Positions 32,426 through 41,271 of a stretch of DNA of 64,000 nt are shown here, in pieces (position 1 is the stretch's first letter; each line of letters starts with the position of its first letter). Below the pieces are notes generated by a model that was not told where the DNA came from, ran no database searches, and worked only from the letters and a program-made list of their open reading frames with translations. Origin of the DNA: Deltaproteobacteria bacterium (GTDB taxonomy: Bacteria > Bdellovibrionota_B > Oligoflexia > Oligoflexales > Bog-1112); assembly GCA_003136475.1 (NCBI GenBank), contig PLEQ01000059.1:1-64000 (forward strand), written 5' to 3'. Made by a program: the position numbers and the translations under genes.

Positions 32426-33312
32426 CTTGCTATAAACACCAGATATTAAAAAATGAGGACCCCAAAGGCTACGCCAAACTCGCTAACGAAGGGTTGATGA
32501 TTGGATATCCGGTACAGATAAATGGGGAGACCCATAGGAAAGACAATGGTATTGGCTACCACTCGACAATAAAGTTTTTTAATACTGAACGCGACCATCC
32601 ACATGCCGTTCATGAATTGGCTCAACATCTGCCCCTAAATCCTCCCGATGCTAAAAACACTCAGATAGAGCCTGGGGAACTTAAGGATCGCAACGGTTCA
32701 ACCGTTTATGTGCTAAAATTAAAGGGTAACTCTGCCGACAAGCTCAAAGAGCATAATGGAAAGTTCTCTCATATGGGGGATCCACAGCCATACGAATATG
32801 CCCCGCATATAAGTATACCTAAAGAGGTCCACGATAAAATTAAAGCAAGTGGTGCCAAAACAGCGCACGAAGCAGGGATCTCTTTTGGTAAAGCTCAACT
32901 TAAAAAGGGCCCAAAAGTTTTAAAAACGTATCATCATGATGCCGACACTACTGAGCCCCATGTTCCGGATCATGGGGATTTTACTTCAAAAGTAACGGCT
33001 AAATCTGAAAACATTATGGGCGAAAAACCATTAATGAAGCCCTACGTCTCAGAAGCTCAGCGTAGATGGGCCCATACTCCTTCTGGAAAAGAAGCTCTTG
33101 GTGGTGAGTCCGGAGTACATGAATGGGATGAAGCAACTAAAGGTAAAAAATTGCCAGAAAAAGTTAAAAAGACTGAATCTGAAATAAAGACATTGATTAA
33201 GAAAGAACATCGCTTACATTCAAAATTTGCTAAAGCCTTGGCATTGAATGGCGAAACTTTGAACAAATACATAAATGATAATAGCGACCTCAAAAAAGCC
33301 GTTGAGGAATAA
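32422..33312 (+). CDS. 2H phosphoesterase-like protein fused to a phage structural-type tail
   Basis: The 296-residue product has two histidine motifs typical of 2H phosphoesterases/LigT: GYHSTIKFF (His47-x-Thr49) and APHISIPKE (His129-x-Ser131), about 82 residues apart as usual. Such enzymes hydrolyse 2',3'-cyclic or 2'-5'/3'-5' phosphodiesters; phage Acb1 uses this fold to destroy CBASS cyclic nucleotides. The C-terminal part has YVSEAQRRWAHTPSGKEALG, a motif common in phage virion-associated proteins. It may be packaged. The enzymatic role is inferred from motifs. Confidence 0.62.
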   Translation: MTCYKHQILKNEDPKGYAKLANEGLMIGYPVQINGETHRKDNGIGYHSTIKFFNTERDHPHAVHELAQHLPLNPPDAKNTQIEPGELKDRNGSTVYVLKLKGNSADKLKEHNGKFSHMGDPQPYEYAPHISIPKEVHDKIKASGAKTAHEAGISFGKAQLKKGPKVLKTYHHDADTTEPHVPDHGDFTSKVTAKSENIMGEKPLMKPYVSEAQRRWAHTPSGKEALGGESGVHEWDEATKGKKLPEKVKKTESEIKTLIKKEHRLHSKFAKALALNGETLNKYINDNSDLKKAVEE

Positions 33313-33313
33313 T

Positions 33314-33469
33314 ATGAAACCTTACGGATCAAACGCTAAACGTAAAACGTATATGATAAATGGTGGCTATTGGTGTAATTGCTATCTTTGTATGCCAGTT
33401 AAAAAGAAGACTAAGAAATCAGAAAGACAATCTGTTAGAAAAGAAATAAAGAAAGCATTGGTAGAATAG
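33314..33469 (+). CDS. small basic protein
   Basis: The 51-residue product is very basic with a Cys pair plus Cys (WCNCYLC). The ATG at 33314 has GAGGA upstream and follows the previous stop directly. Function is unknown. Confidence 0.5.
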   Translation: MKPYGSNAKRKTYMINGGYWCNCYLCMPVKKKTKKSERQSVRKEIKKALVE

Positions 33470-33470
33470 T

Positions 33471-33965
33471 ATGCAAATTAATGAAAACGATATCGCATCA
33501 ATTGAGCCATTTGGAATGATGAATGGCAAAGCTGTCAACTTAGTTCGTACTCGTGGAGGTCTTAACTTGGCTACCACAACAGATCATACGGGAAGAGATA
33601 CCGTTTTAGGAGCAGCTTCCCATCAAGCTATTTTATCCTACACTATTGAACAACGCTATCCACAGTTCCAGCCTATGATTATGAAAAGCGAAGGAATTAA
33701 AGCAACCGCTGAGAGCCATTCACATTTTCTTTCTGATGATCTTCGTAAGTCTGGACATGACATTTATTCTGTTCAGAATGGAAATCAAATTGAATTCTAT
33801 ATTACTAAACAAAATATTAAAGTTGCTTCCGTAAATGGTTCCAAAACTGGTAGCGATTTAATCATAAGCTCCTTAAATGTTCCCAAAGAATATGTTCCAG
33901 CGCTAAGTGGCGCAGTATCTGAAAAAGCTCTTAGTTCAGGATTAACGGGCGTAAAGGTTCAATAA
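33471..33965 (+). CDS. hypothetical late protein
   Basis: The 164-residue product is unrecognised; it appears to be a mixed alpha/beta domain (VNLVRTRGGLNLATTTDHT). It lies one base after the previous gene and one base before the next, in the late operon. Confidence 0.55.
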   Translation: MQINENDIASIEPFGMMNGKAVNLVRTRGGLNLATTTDHTGRDTVLGAASHQAILSYTIEQRYPQFQPMIMKSEGIKATAESHSHFLSDDLRKSGHDIYSVQNGNQIEFYITKQNIKVASVNGSKTGSDLIISSLNVPKEYVPALSGAVSEKALSSGLTGVKVQ

Positions 33966-33966
33966 T

Positions 33967-34326
33967 ATGTGCATCAAAATTATTCGTCCTGAACAGCAAA
34001 CAGAATTTAATCCCTTAGAGCCATTGGAAACTCAAGTAGAAGGAGCTAAAGAAATTCTAGTTAATTATGATCCGATAGATCCCCAAATCGATTCTTTCAT
34101 GGTAGAAATGGAAAGGATCTGCAAAAATGGGATTAGTTGCAATATAGACATAAAAGTAAACACGAATAATTATCTAAATGGGATTAGGTTTGAAAGAAAG
34201 ATCGAAAAGATCAAAAGAAAATTAGATGTCAATGAAGTAGTAAAAGGATTGACTAAATTTCATTCTGAAACTGATCGTAAATTAAACGAAATATCCAAAA
34301 TTTGTGCGAGGGAAATGGATGAGTAA
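33967..34326 (+). CDS. hypothetical late protein
   Basis: The 119-residue product has a charged helical C-terminal half (KIEKIKRKLDVNEVVKGL). The family is not recognised. Its stop overlaps the next gene's ATG (ATGGATGAGTAA). Confidence 0.5.
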   Translation: MCIKIIRPEQQTEFNPLEPLETQVEGAKEILVNYDPIDPQIDSFMVEMERICKNGISCNIDIKVNTNNYLNGIRFERKIEKIKRKLDVNEVVKGLTKFHSETDRKLNEISKICAREMDE

Positions 34327-35272
34327 TAGAACTCCAGTTGGAGAACAAATCCAGACAATCAATGCCTGGTGTCCTCTAACTCAACAATCATTTAATATCA
34401 TCTTTGATGACGCTTTTGTGACTGGTCAAGGAATTGACTATGCTCACTACAAAGCGATGCCTTCTCCTATTGGTCTAAAGGATCGTGGAGATTATCGTAG
34501 AGATGGCCTAGATACCATTACCAGCAATGGAATGATTTATGTATGTGCTGGAACTTTTACGGCAGCAAATACTGATAATACTACCGATAAAAAAAGAACA
34601 GATGGAGCAGTTGTTGACCCATCAGTTAGTAGACTTATCTTACCTAGATTTTACAATACTACTAAATCTGTGGGAACCGCCGTCAATGCCAATCCGGTTG
34701 ATACCGGAAAACGTATTTATATGGCACCCGGCGACAGAATCTATTGTAGCGATCCAGTTGCCAACGTAAAAGTCTCCAATTATCAGAAGATGACCTACGA
34801 AGTTGGCCCAAACATTCCCATGTATCCTATTATAGAACTTGAAGTACCTATCGTAGATAGTCAAAATATTACATATATTCAAGGACTTGACTATTGTATT
34901 GACTCTACTGGAAATATTAATTGGTTACCAGGAGGCAAAAGTCCTGGAATTGACCCTGAAACAGGAAAAGGTCGAGTATATTCAGTACGTTATCTCTATA
35001 ATGCGTTTTGGTATGTAGTTTCTTTACCCAAAGAAATTCGCATGACTAATATAACTACTAATGGTGTACGCATTCCTGAACGATTGGCCTACTTCGCTGT
35101 AATTCAAAGAGAATACGTATATCATAGTCAAAATCGTGGGGATCCAAAGAACGTATCAGCTTCTACTACTCCAAATAGGGCTACTCAGGAACCTATAGAT
35201 ACTATTAAGCCGGGTCCAGGTGCCATTTCAGTGGACATGATAAGTATAGAGGAAGACGGGCTTCCTGATTAA
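34319..35272 (+). CDS. putative neck or tail structural protein
   Basis: The 317-residue product is beta-rich with many aromatic residues (RLILPRFYNTTKSVG, DYCIDSTGNINWLPGG). I chose the ATG at 34319, which overlaps the upstream stop. Position before the tail genes suggests a connector or tail completion protein; motif evidence is lacking. Confidence 0.5.
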   Translation: MSNRTPVGEQIQTINAWCPLTQQSFNIIFDDAFVTGQGIDYAHYKAMPSPIGLKDRGDYRRDGLDTITSNGMIYVCAGTFTAANTDNTTDKKRTDGAVVDPSVSRLILPRFYNTTKSVGTAVNANPVDTGKRIYMAPGDRIYCSDPVANVKVSNYQKMTYEVGPNIPMYPIIELEVPIVDSQNITYIQGLDYCIDSTGNINWLPGGKSPGIDPETGKGRVYSVRYLYNAFWYVVSLPKEIRMTNITTNGVRIPERLAYFAVIQREYVYHSQNRGDPKNVSASTTPNRATQEPIDTIKPGPGAISVDMISIEEDGLPD

Positions 35273-35276
35273 TTTA

Positions 35277-35285
35277 GCAATCTTA
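35277..35285 (+). promoter_or_regulatory. late-promoter-like motif GCAATCTTA
   Basis: One-base variant of the recurrent motif, followed by AATGATATATAA, 27 bases before the ATG at 35312. Confidence 0.45.
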
Positions 35286-35311
35286 AATGATATATAACCC
35301 TTGAGGTATTT

Positions 35312-35788
35312 ATGGCAAACAAGCTCCAGCGCGTAGTTGATAATAAATTTTTGAACAGTGGAATGGATGTTGAGTCCATCGTCTACAATCCAGCTGCAGG
35401 CGCTAACAAGGTCCTAATCGTAGGTCCACGTCTTCTTCCTATTCCCATCGCTAGTGGTTATAAGACCAATGTTACTTCTGCAACGGCCCTCCCAGAATTA
35501 GGATTAGATCTTGCTATTTACAACAATAGTGGAGCTGCCGCTTCAGTCACTGTTGGTCAAGACGGAACCGTTACTTCCCAAGCTATTGGGGTTTCCGATG
35601 CTAATGGTAACGTTGGTGTGGCATGCGCTCCTAATGCATATACTTACGTATCTATGGGATACAACCAGTGGATTATTGCTTCTTCTGCTAGTTTGATCGT
35701 GTATATTATTGAAGATCCTACAAGAATTATTAAGGAATCAGGACCTTACGCACAACAAAATGCTGCCAACACCCAACCTATCTCTTAA
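35312..35788 (+). CDS. putative virion decoration protein
   Basis: The 158-residue product is Ala/Gly/Val-rich and beta-rich (YNNSGAAASVTVGQDGTV), like small head or tail decoration proteins. The family is not recognised. It overlaps the next gene in another frame by about 29 bases. Confidence 0.55.
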   Translation: MANKLQRVVDNKFLNSGMDVESIVYNPAAGANKVLIVGPRLLPIPIASGYKTNVTSATALPELGLDLAIYNNSGAAASVTVGQDGTVTSQAIGVSDANGNVGVACAPNAYTYVSMGYNQWIIASSASLIVYIIEDPTRIIKESGPYAQQNAANTQPIS

Positions 35789-36728
35789 TAGCATATTAGA
35801 CGACGAATTCGTAACGAATCTCGCTAAGTCTGCTGATCTTTATAAGATCGGCAGTAATTCTATTTTGGATCCTGAAGAAATCAGGATTGGCCTTAAGGTA
35901 GTTCCTCGTGCTGTAATGTCTATGCTTATTAATGAACTTACCCTCATGCCTCTTAATTCCAGCAAGAGAGTCCAACTGCCTTTTGGACATAATGCATGGA
36001 TGGACGCAAATAAAAATGCTGCTGATGACTATACTGGATCTGTTTATTCTAACAACAAGCTAGTATATGATTTCAAAAATCGTTCTATTCCTGGTTTGGG
36101 GATAATCTTACTATCTACTTTTGAGCTTTATGATTTGGAGGAACTTTCAAAACCACATAAAGAATCAGATGAAGTGGATAAAAAAATTCAAAAACTAATC
36201 GACGAAAGAATGGAAATGCATTCATTGATTAGTCGTGTTGTTGAAAATAAAATTGCAGAACGTGAAGCCATCCATAAAATTATGATGGATAAGCTTACTG
36301 AAGCGCTCAGTAAGCCTATTGCGACAAATTCTACTCCTATTGCGACAAATCCTGTCGCAATTCCCCCTATTGCGACAAATACTGCTACTGTTATGGCACC
36401 AATAGAGTTAAAATCTACGGATGTTGTAAAAAAAGAGTCTACCAAAAAAACTCTTCCTCTTAAGAAATTCTTAGATCGTAAAAAAAAGCCTAAAGAATAT
36501 CACGTTGAAATGGCTAAATCTGAGACCGTGGATTGTGAATCATGCGGTAAAACCATTTTTGGTCCCGGTGGATACAGCGGATGTATTTGTATGGGATCTG
36601 ATCAGCACAAAAAGATTTGGATTAAAAAATCTGAAGATAGTGTAGAAATACGATTCAGCAAAGGCTGGGACGAACAAAATATCGAAATGCTCCTTGATAC
36701 ATTGAGGAGAAAACATGAACGAGATTAA
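35760..36728 (+). CDS. hypothetical late protein with PIATN repeats and a zinc-like module
   Basis: The 322-residue product has a structured N-terminus (LINELTLMPLNSSKRVQLPF), a helical stretch, then PIATNSTPIATNPVAIPPIA, encoded by three copies of CCTATTGCGACAAAT at about 36316-36380. A C-terminal CESCGKTIFGPGGYSGCICM cluster follows. The start at 35760 is preferred to one at 35709 to limit overlap. Its end overlaps the mCpol-like gene, so the two are probably made together. Confidence 0.55.
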   Translation: MLPTPNLSLNSILDDEFVTNLAKSADLYKIGSNSILDPEEIRIGLKVVPRAVMSMLINELTLMPLNSSKRVQLPFGHNAWMDANKNAADDYTGSVYSNNKLVYDFKNRSIPGLGIILLSTFELYDLEELSKPHKESDEVDKKIQKLIDERMEMHSLISRVVENKIAEREAIHKIMMDKLTEALSKPIATNSTPIATNPVAIPPIATNTATVMAPIELKSTDVVKKESTKKTLPLKKFLDRKKKPKEYHVEMAKSETVDCESCGKTIFGPGGYSGCICMGSDQHKKIWIKKSEDSVEIRFSKGWDEQNIEMLLDTLRRKHERD

Positions 36729-38319
36729 ACCTGGTTGGTTCTATATAGCTGCAGATGGTGATGGCATTGGTAAATTGGTTGGACGTGCTGTTATTGCCAA
36801 TAATGTTGAAGAGCTTCATAAGGTCTCTAACAGAATAGATGCAGCTCAAGACTTTATTTTGCATTGGTGTAAGGATTCTGGCGGCACTAAAATCTCTGGT
36901 GGCGGAGATGAGTTTACTGCTGCTATTCCACCTGAAGCTAAAAACAGCTTAGAGGATTTAAGGGCCAGTATACAAAAATCGTTTGGATACACTATTTCTA
37001 TTGGTGTTGGAAGATCTCTTTCTGAGGCTGGAACCGCCCTATTGGTGGCAAAGCTTCGTGGAAAAGATAGGATTGTTTATTTCAATAAACATATAAAAGA
37101 CGATATTAAAAAAGCAAAAAGACGTGTTCGTGAGGGCCGTGCTTCCCAAGAAGAATACAAGCTTAGTGAAGCTTATCTAGAAAAGAGCGAAAATATGCTA
37201 TGTACTTTACATAAAAAAGAAGCCCATAAAAAACACGTTCACGTTCTTCATAAACACGAAGAGGGATTTCACGATCCTGCTGAGCACAATAGTCAATTTG
37301 CTAATCCCGATAAAGAAGATAATCGTACGGATGATTGCGCTTATTGCCAAGATTTAGACGCTGAAGAAAATGCTGATGGTACAGCTGGTATGCATGATTG
37401 CGATCACTGTAAGGAATATGATGCCTCCATACAAAACACTGGTGGTATAGAAACTGATGATTGCCCATATTGTCAAGAAGATAATGCGCTAAATAATTCA
37501 AGTCCAGATAATTGTCCTATGTGCGATGAATACAATGCTGCACAAGGAACAAAAGATTTAGAAAATACTACTGAAGTACAGAATGATCCCCAGAATTTTC
37601 AGGATGTTGATCATATTTGTAATTGTCCTGATTGTCCCAAGCATGATGCTACTGCTTTAGGCGTACAAGATCAGGCCGCAGAACGTCCAGATGGCTGTCC
37701 TGAATGCGAAAAAATGTATTCTGAAGCTGTAGAAAATGAGCCAGGACAAACTGGTGCAGAAGATCCAAATCTACAGGGACATGAAACAGCTGAAGAAGTT
37801 TTGGGTTTACTTGATCAAGAGCCAGGAAGTGAAGCTGCCCAAGCTGCTAAAAAAATCGATAACACTGAATTACCTCAAGGTACTCAGATGAAGGATAATG
37901 CTTCAGTTAAAGATAATTTTGGCGATGCTCAAAAACAAGATATGCCAGATACCGATAAAGATATGAGTCAAGGATCTGATGAACCAGATATGTCTCAGGT
38001 TTTACAAGGTGGCTTAGACGATCACGCCAATGAACAGAAAAAACAACAAGTCTTAGATATGGTTGGTCAGACTCTTGCGGGCTTTAAGGCCAATAAAACG
38101 TCTTTGGAAGCTACTAAAGAACAAAATCAACCTCTCTATAATTCATGTATTCAGATGCTCAAGTCTATGATTGAGCTTTGTAAGCTTTTGGGCTTGGAAC
38201 CTCCAATGCCTCCTACTCCGGATATGCCAGGAACAGATAGTACTGGAGCACCACAAGAGTCTCCTCCTAAAGCAGCTCCTTCGGAGGGGGCTGCTCCAGA
38301 CCCAAAAACTCAGGGCTAG
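36715..38319 (+). CDS. mCpol/GGDEF-like nucleotide polymerase domain fused to CxxC-repeat tail
   Basis: The 534-residue product begins WFYIAADGDGIGKLVG, an mCpol/Cas10-palm motif with Asp14 and Asp16, and continues to SGGGDEFTAA (residues 61-70), the second metal-binding motif. TISIGVGRSLSEAGTALLVA and KLRGKDRIVYFN (93-124) complete the palm fold. These are the signatures of the minimal CRISPR polymerase and GGDEF families that make cyclic oligonucleotides. Residues 205-345 hold at least six Cys pairs (CAYC, CDHC, CPYC, CPMC, CPDC, CPEC), probably zinc sites. The rest is acidic and Pro-rich. It lies between neck and tail genes. An extra conserved-looking segment follows in the -1 frame. Confidence 0.75.
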   Translation: MNEIKPGWFYIAADGDGIGKLVGRAVIANNVEELHKVSNRIDAAQDFILHWCKDSGGTKISGGGDEFTAAIPPEAKNSLEDLRASIQKSFGYTISIGVGRSLSEAGTALLVAKLRGKDRIVYFNKHIKDDIKKAKRRVREGRASQEEYKLSEAYLEKSENMLCTLHKKEAHKKHVHVLHKHEEGFHDPAEHNSQFANPDKEDNRTDDCAYCQDLDAEENADGTAGMHDCDHCKEYDASIQNTGGIETDDCPYCQEDNALNNSSPDNCPMCDEYNAAQGTKDLENTTEVQNDPQNFQDVDHICNCPDCPKHDATALGVQDQAAERPDGCPECEKMYSEAVENEPGQTGAEDPNLQGHETAEEVLGLLDQEPGSEAAQAAKKIDNTELPQGTQMKDNASVKDNFGDAQKQDMPDTDKDMSQGSDEPDMSQVLQGGLDDHANEQKKQQVLDMVGQTLAGFKANKTSLEATKEQNQPLYNSCIQMLKSMIELCKLLGLEPPMPPTPDMPGTDSTGAPQESPPKAAPSEGAAPDPKTQG

Positions 38320-38519
38320 GCGGAACAACCCCGGCTAGCAAACTATCGGCAAAACATTCTACCCCACATTTGGCCAAAGATCCTATTCCGGAACGCGCTA
38401 TCAACGGAAAAGGTCAAATGAAGGTAACTGACAATAATGGAGTAGTCCGATTTATTGACATGAAAGAAGGGCGTGTTATGGGACCATCTGGAGTTCCTGT
38501 AAAACCCCCAAAGGCATAA
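38320..38519 (+). other. open segment in the -1 frame continuing the mCpol-like gene
   Basis: After the stop at 38317-38319 the -1 frame reads on without a stop: SGLGGTTPASKLSAKHSTPH, then AINGKGQMKVTDNNGVVRF and a stop at 38517-38519, one base before the next ATG. A slip on CCAAAAACT near 38301-38310 would join it to the upstream protein, giving about 601 residues. It has no start codon of its own near the beginning. It is either a -1 frameshift product or a sign of one missing A. Confidence 0.55.
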
Positions 38520-38520
38520 T

Positions 38521-39303
38521 ATGGCTGACATTAAAGTAAGCCTGGACCTATCTCCTTTAAGTAAATACCTTGAAAATTTCGCTAAAGATGTAGTGAAAGA
38601 TGTAAAGATGTCTATTAAAGCACTAGCAGAAAATAGATATAATCACATCAAAGAAGAGGCTCAAAATAAATTACATTCCTCCAGAAAAATGTATTTAGAG
38701 AATTTAAGCCCACCTGAACAAATGGATGATTTTTTGTGGGTTATTACCCTTAAAAGTAAGGCTGAATGGATAGAACAGGGTAGACCCGAACCATACGATA
38801 TGAAGCCAGGATTATTAGAAGATGGCAAGACATCTAAAGATGGTCATCGTTATAGGGTTGTTCCAATGAATCAGGCTAAGATGCCATCTGAGATTTCTCC
38901 GGCAAGTGCTGGTTATGAACAAAACATGATCAATAAGGTAAAATCTGAACTAAAGAAAAAAGGCATCCCTTATAAAAAGTTAGAGTTAGATAAGAACGGC
39001 AGTCCACGAATTGGGAAGCTGCACGAACTTAATTTGGCTGGAGAAAATCCTTTCATCCCTGGTAAAGGTAATACTCCTCAGCTGCAAGGTGTAAATATTT
39101 ATCAAACAAAACAAAAAGATGGTTCAGTAAAAAGAAGCATTACCACTTTTAGAACGGTTACAGATAAAGAAAGTCAAAAAGACAAATGGATCCATCCTGC
39201 AATTGAGGGTAAGGAGTTCTTTAAGGAAGCTGCTGAATGGGCAGAAAAAGAATGGTCAAGTAAAATACTTCCAGCAATTATAGAAAAATACGAAGGTAAA
39301 TAA
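38521..39303 (+). CDS. putative neck/tail completion protein (HK97 gp10-like)
   Basis: The 260-residue product starts with a helical region (LSKYLENFAKDVVKDVKMSI) and has WVITLKSKAEWIEQGRPEPY, similar in character to HK97-gp10-type tail completion proteins. Lysine-rich throughout. It is directly followed by a tail-type protein. The assignment is moderate. Confidence 0.5.
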   Translation: MADIKVSLDLSPLSKYLENFAKDVVKDVKMSIKALAENRYNHIKEEAQNKLHSSRKMYLENLSPPEQMDDFLWVITLKSKAEWIEQGRPEPYDMKPGLLEDGKTSKDGHRYRVVPMNQAKMPSEISPASAGYEQNMINKVKSELKKKGIPYKKLELDKNGSPRIGKLHELNLAGENPFIPGKGNTPQLQGVNIYQTKQKDGSVKRSITTFRTVTDKESQKDKWIHPAIEGKEFFKEAAEWAEKEWSSKILPAIIEKYEGK

Positions 39304-39306
39304 TTT

Positions 39307-40296
39307 ATGTCTTTATTTTTGGGTGACATAAGAATCAAGACGATGATTGAATTAGGTCTAGAAGATATCAGGAAGAACGAATGGCTTCTTACTGATGTTC
39401 TTGGCGATACTCTTTCTAATCATTATCTTCGTGAACGATACGGATCTCAGATCGAATCCTGTAAGCAATGGCTTACTAATAATAGAATTAATATTTTCTT
39501 ATCTGAACAACAAGGCGATAAACAAGAATTTCCATCTATTGATATCGAGCTTGGCCCTAGTGAAGAAAAAGCTGATATGAAGCATATGGGAGATCTTTCT
39601 GTAGAATCTGTAACTCTTTATCCTAATAATATAAATAAGCCTATCCCATATGTTCTCAAACCAAATTTAGGTTCATATGATCCAACTTCTGGTTCATTCA
39701 CTTTTAGCGAAACTGTGATTATTTCCAATGTTTCTCCAGGGATGGTTTTGGTAAATCCCACTAATGGCATTGGCTATGTGATTCAGAGCATTACTCAAGC
39801 TAACGCTGTTAATTTGTTGACTGGATTAAATATACAAACCGGAGCCTACGGTATAATTCCAGAATACCAATTCTATGAAACTAAAATAGGCCACACCTTT
39901 ATGCAGGAACCTTATAGGATTACCTGTAACGCTAATGATCAGCAAACCCTACTATGGCTACATTCTATTACAGTATATTCTCTTTTACGCTACCGTCAGG
40001 TTCTTCTTGAAAAAGATGGTTATGCGGAAAGCCTAATATCTTCGGGAAAGATGTACCCCAATCCCGATTATTCAGATGCTGGACAGGTTATTTGGAGCAG
40101 AGATATTAATATAACTGGCCAGGTAGAAAATAGATGGTACATGCAACCTCATCGCATAATAGAGAATATCGCCCTTGGACAAGGGGAAGGTTTTACTGGT
40201 GGGGTTAGGATCCTAACTAATTTAACGGATACCGGCGAAGATCTCAGTCAAGTTAACTGGAGCACTCTCGCTGATATAGCTTACCAGGATGAATAA
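39307..40296 (+). CDS. putative tail terminator or neck protein
   Basis: The 329-residue product (DIRIKTMIELGLEDIRKNEW, YKITCNA-like YRITCNANDQQTLLWLHSIT) has an alpha/beta pattern seen in tail-terminator proteins with an inserted beta domain. It ends just before a late-promoter-like motif. The call comes from position before sheath genes. Confidence 0.45.
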   Translation: MSLFLGDIRIKTMIELGLEDIRKNEWLLTDVLGDTLSNHYLRERYGSQIESCKQWLTNNRINIFLSEQQGDKQEFPSIDIELGPSEEKADMKHMGDLSVESVTLYPNNINKPIPYVLKPNLGSYDPTSGSFTFSETVIISNVSPGMVLVNPTNGIGYVIQSITQANAVNLLTGLNIQTGAYGIIPEYQFYETKIGHTFMQEPYRITCNANDQQTLLWLHSITVYSLLRYRQVLLEKDGYAESLISSGKMYPNPDYSDAGQVIWSRDINITGQVENRWYMQPHRIIENIALGQGEGFTGGVRILTNLTDTGEDLSQVNWSTLADIAYQDE

Positions 40297-40305
40297 CCAA
40301 TCTTA
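40297..40305 (+). promoter_or_regulatory. late-promoter-like motif CCAATCTTA
   Basis: The motif is followed by ATTGT and the ATG at 40311, only five bases after the motif. No ribosome-binding site fits in between, implying a leaderless start. Confidence 0.6.
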
Positions 40306-40310
40306 ATTGT

Positions 40311-40592
40311 ATGGGAATTAAGAAAATCTCTATAGGTGGACTTAAGACTACCCCATTAACCCCAGTTGAGGGCGTTGTTAGCCCAACGAATCAAAATACT
40401 GCTAATCCAACAAAAGTGGGCTCTCAAGCGGTAGTAAAACAGGCTAAGGCTAAAAAAATGGGACAAGCATCAGATAGTCCTAGTGTTTTTTTCAAAAGTG
40501 AAGACTTTAAGGGTATTAAAAAGTCAAGTATTGAGAATTTAAGGCGTTTTTTAGAGAAACAAAGAGGCAAAAAGCCCATTTCCCAATCTTAA
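40311..40592 (+). CDS. small basic late protein
   Basis: The 93-residue product is Lys/Ser/Pro-rich (SIENLRRFLEKQRGKKPIS at the end). It is unrecognised. It starts almost at the promoter-like motif and ends over the next copy of that motif. Confidence 0.5.
   Translation: MGIKKISIGGLKTTPLTPVEGVVSPTNQNTANPTKVGSQAVVKQAKAKKMGQASDSPSVFFKSEDFKGIKKSSIENLRRFLEKQRGKKPISQS
40583..40591 (+). promoter_or_regulatory. late-promoter-like motif CCAATCTTA
   Basis: Overlaps the stop of the previous gene (TCTTAA) and precedes the ATG at 40611 by 19 bases, with GATGAGGA between as a ribosome-binding site. Confidence 0.55.
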
Positions 40593-40610
40593 CGTAGATG
40601 AGGATCAATT

Positions 40611-41267
40611 ATGTCCGATAAAGTATATAGCCCAAAAGAAGCGGCTCTAGCAGTCCTGAAAAAGGCTGAAGAGCTTTACAAGTCCAGCCCTTTAGCAAAG
40701 GGTGATTGGGCCAAAATTCATAGTAAGTTGAAACGTGAAGGTTACTCTGAAGAGTCCGCTGATAAAATTGATGGTGCTATTAAGGCTAAGCTCGGCAAAA
40801 GCGAAATGAAAAAAGAAGAGCCGATGAGCAATTCACAAAATGCTCCTATGATGGAACCAGCTACTACTCCTCCGATGGGAAAAGCTGAAGGAAATCCAGA
40901 TGAAAAGGCCGATGCTGCTCTTGGCGAAAAAGTTGAACAAGATGTCGAGCAACACGAAAAGACCAATGAAGATCCAAAACATCAGATGAAAGGCCATATC
41001 AAATTGGCGAAGTTTATGGGTGCAATAGAACAAAAACGTGGCACTAGAGGAATGTCTAAAGCTGAAACCGGATATGAAAAGGGCGTTCATACTAAAGGTA
41101 ATATAACGGCTGGCAATCCTGGAACTAGTCATGCTGGCGATAAAATAGCGGAAACCTCATATCTTTCCCCTCGTGGTTCTGCTGGTGCGATTTCTGAAGC
41201 TAAAGGACAACATAAAAAAGTGCTTAATCAGATGCAATCAATGCCCAAGCCCAAACTACCCGGATAA
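40611..41267 (+). CDS. hypothetical late protein, helical and charged
   Basis: The 218-residue product has an N-terminal helix (PKEAALAVLKKAEELYKSSP), a segment like IHSKLKREGYSEESADKIDG seen in small phage structural proteins, and a disordered Lys/Gly-rich C-terminus. Function is unknown; the position just before the sheath suggests an internal or tail protein. Confidence 0.5.
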   Translation: MSDKVYSPKEAALAVLKKAEELYKSSPLAKGDWAKIHSKLKREGYSEESADKIDGAIKAKLGKSEMKKEEPMSNSQNAPMMEPATTPPMGKAEGNPDEKADAALGEKVEQDVEQHEKTNEDPKHQMKGHIKLAKFMGAIEQKRGTRGMSKAETGYEKGVHTKGNITAGNPGTSHAGDKIAETSYLSPRGSAGAISEAKGQHKKVLNQMQSMPKPKLPG

Positions 41268-41271
41268 TTAA

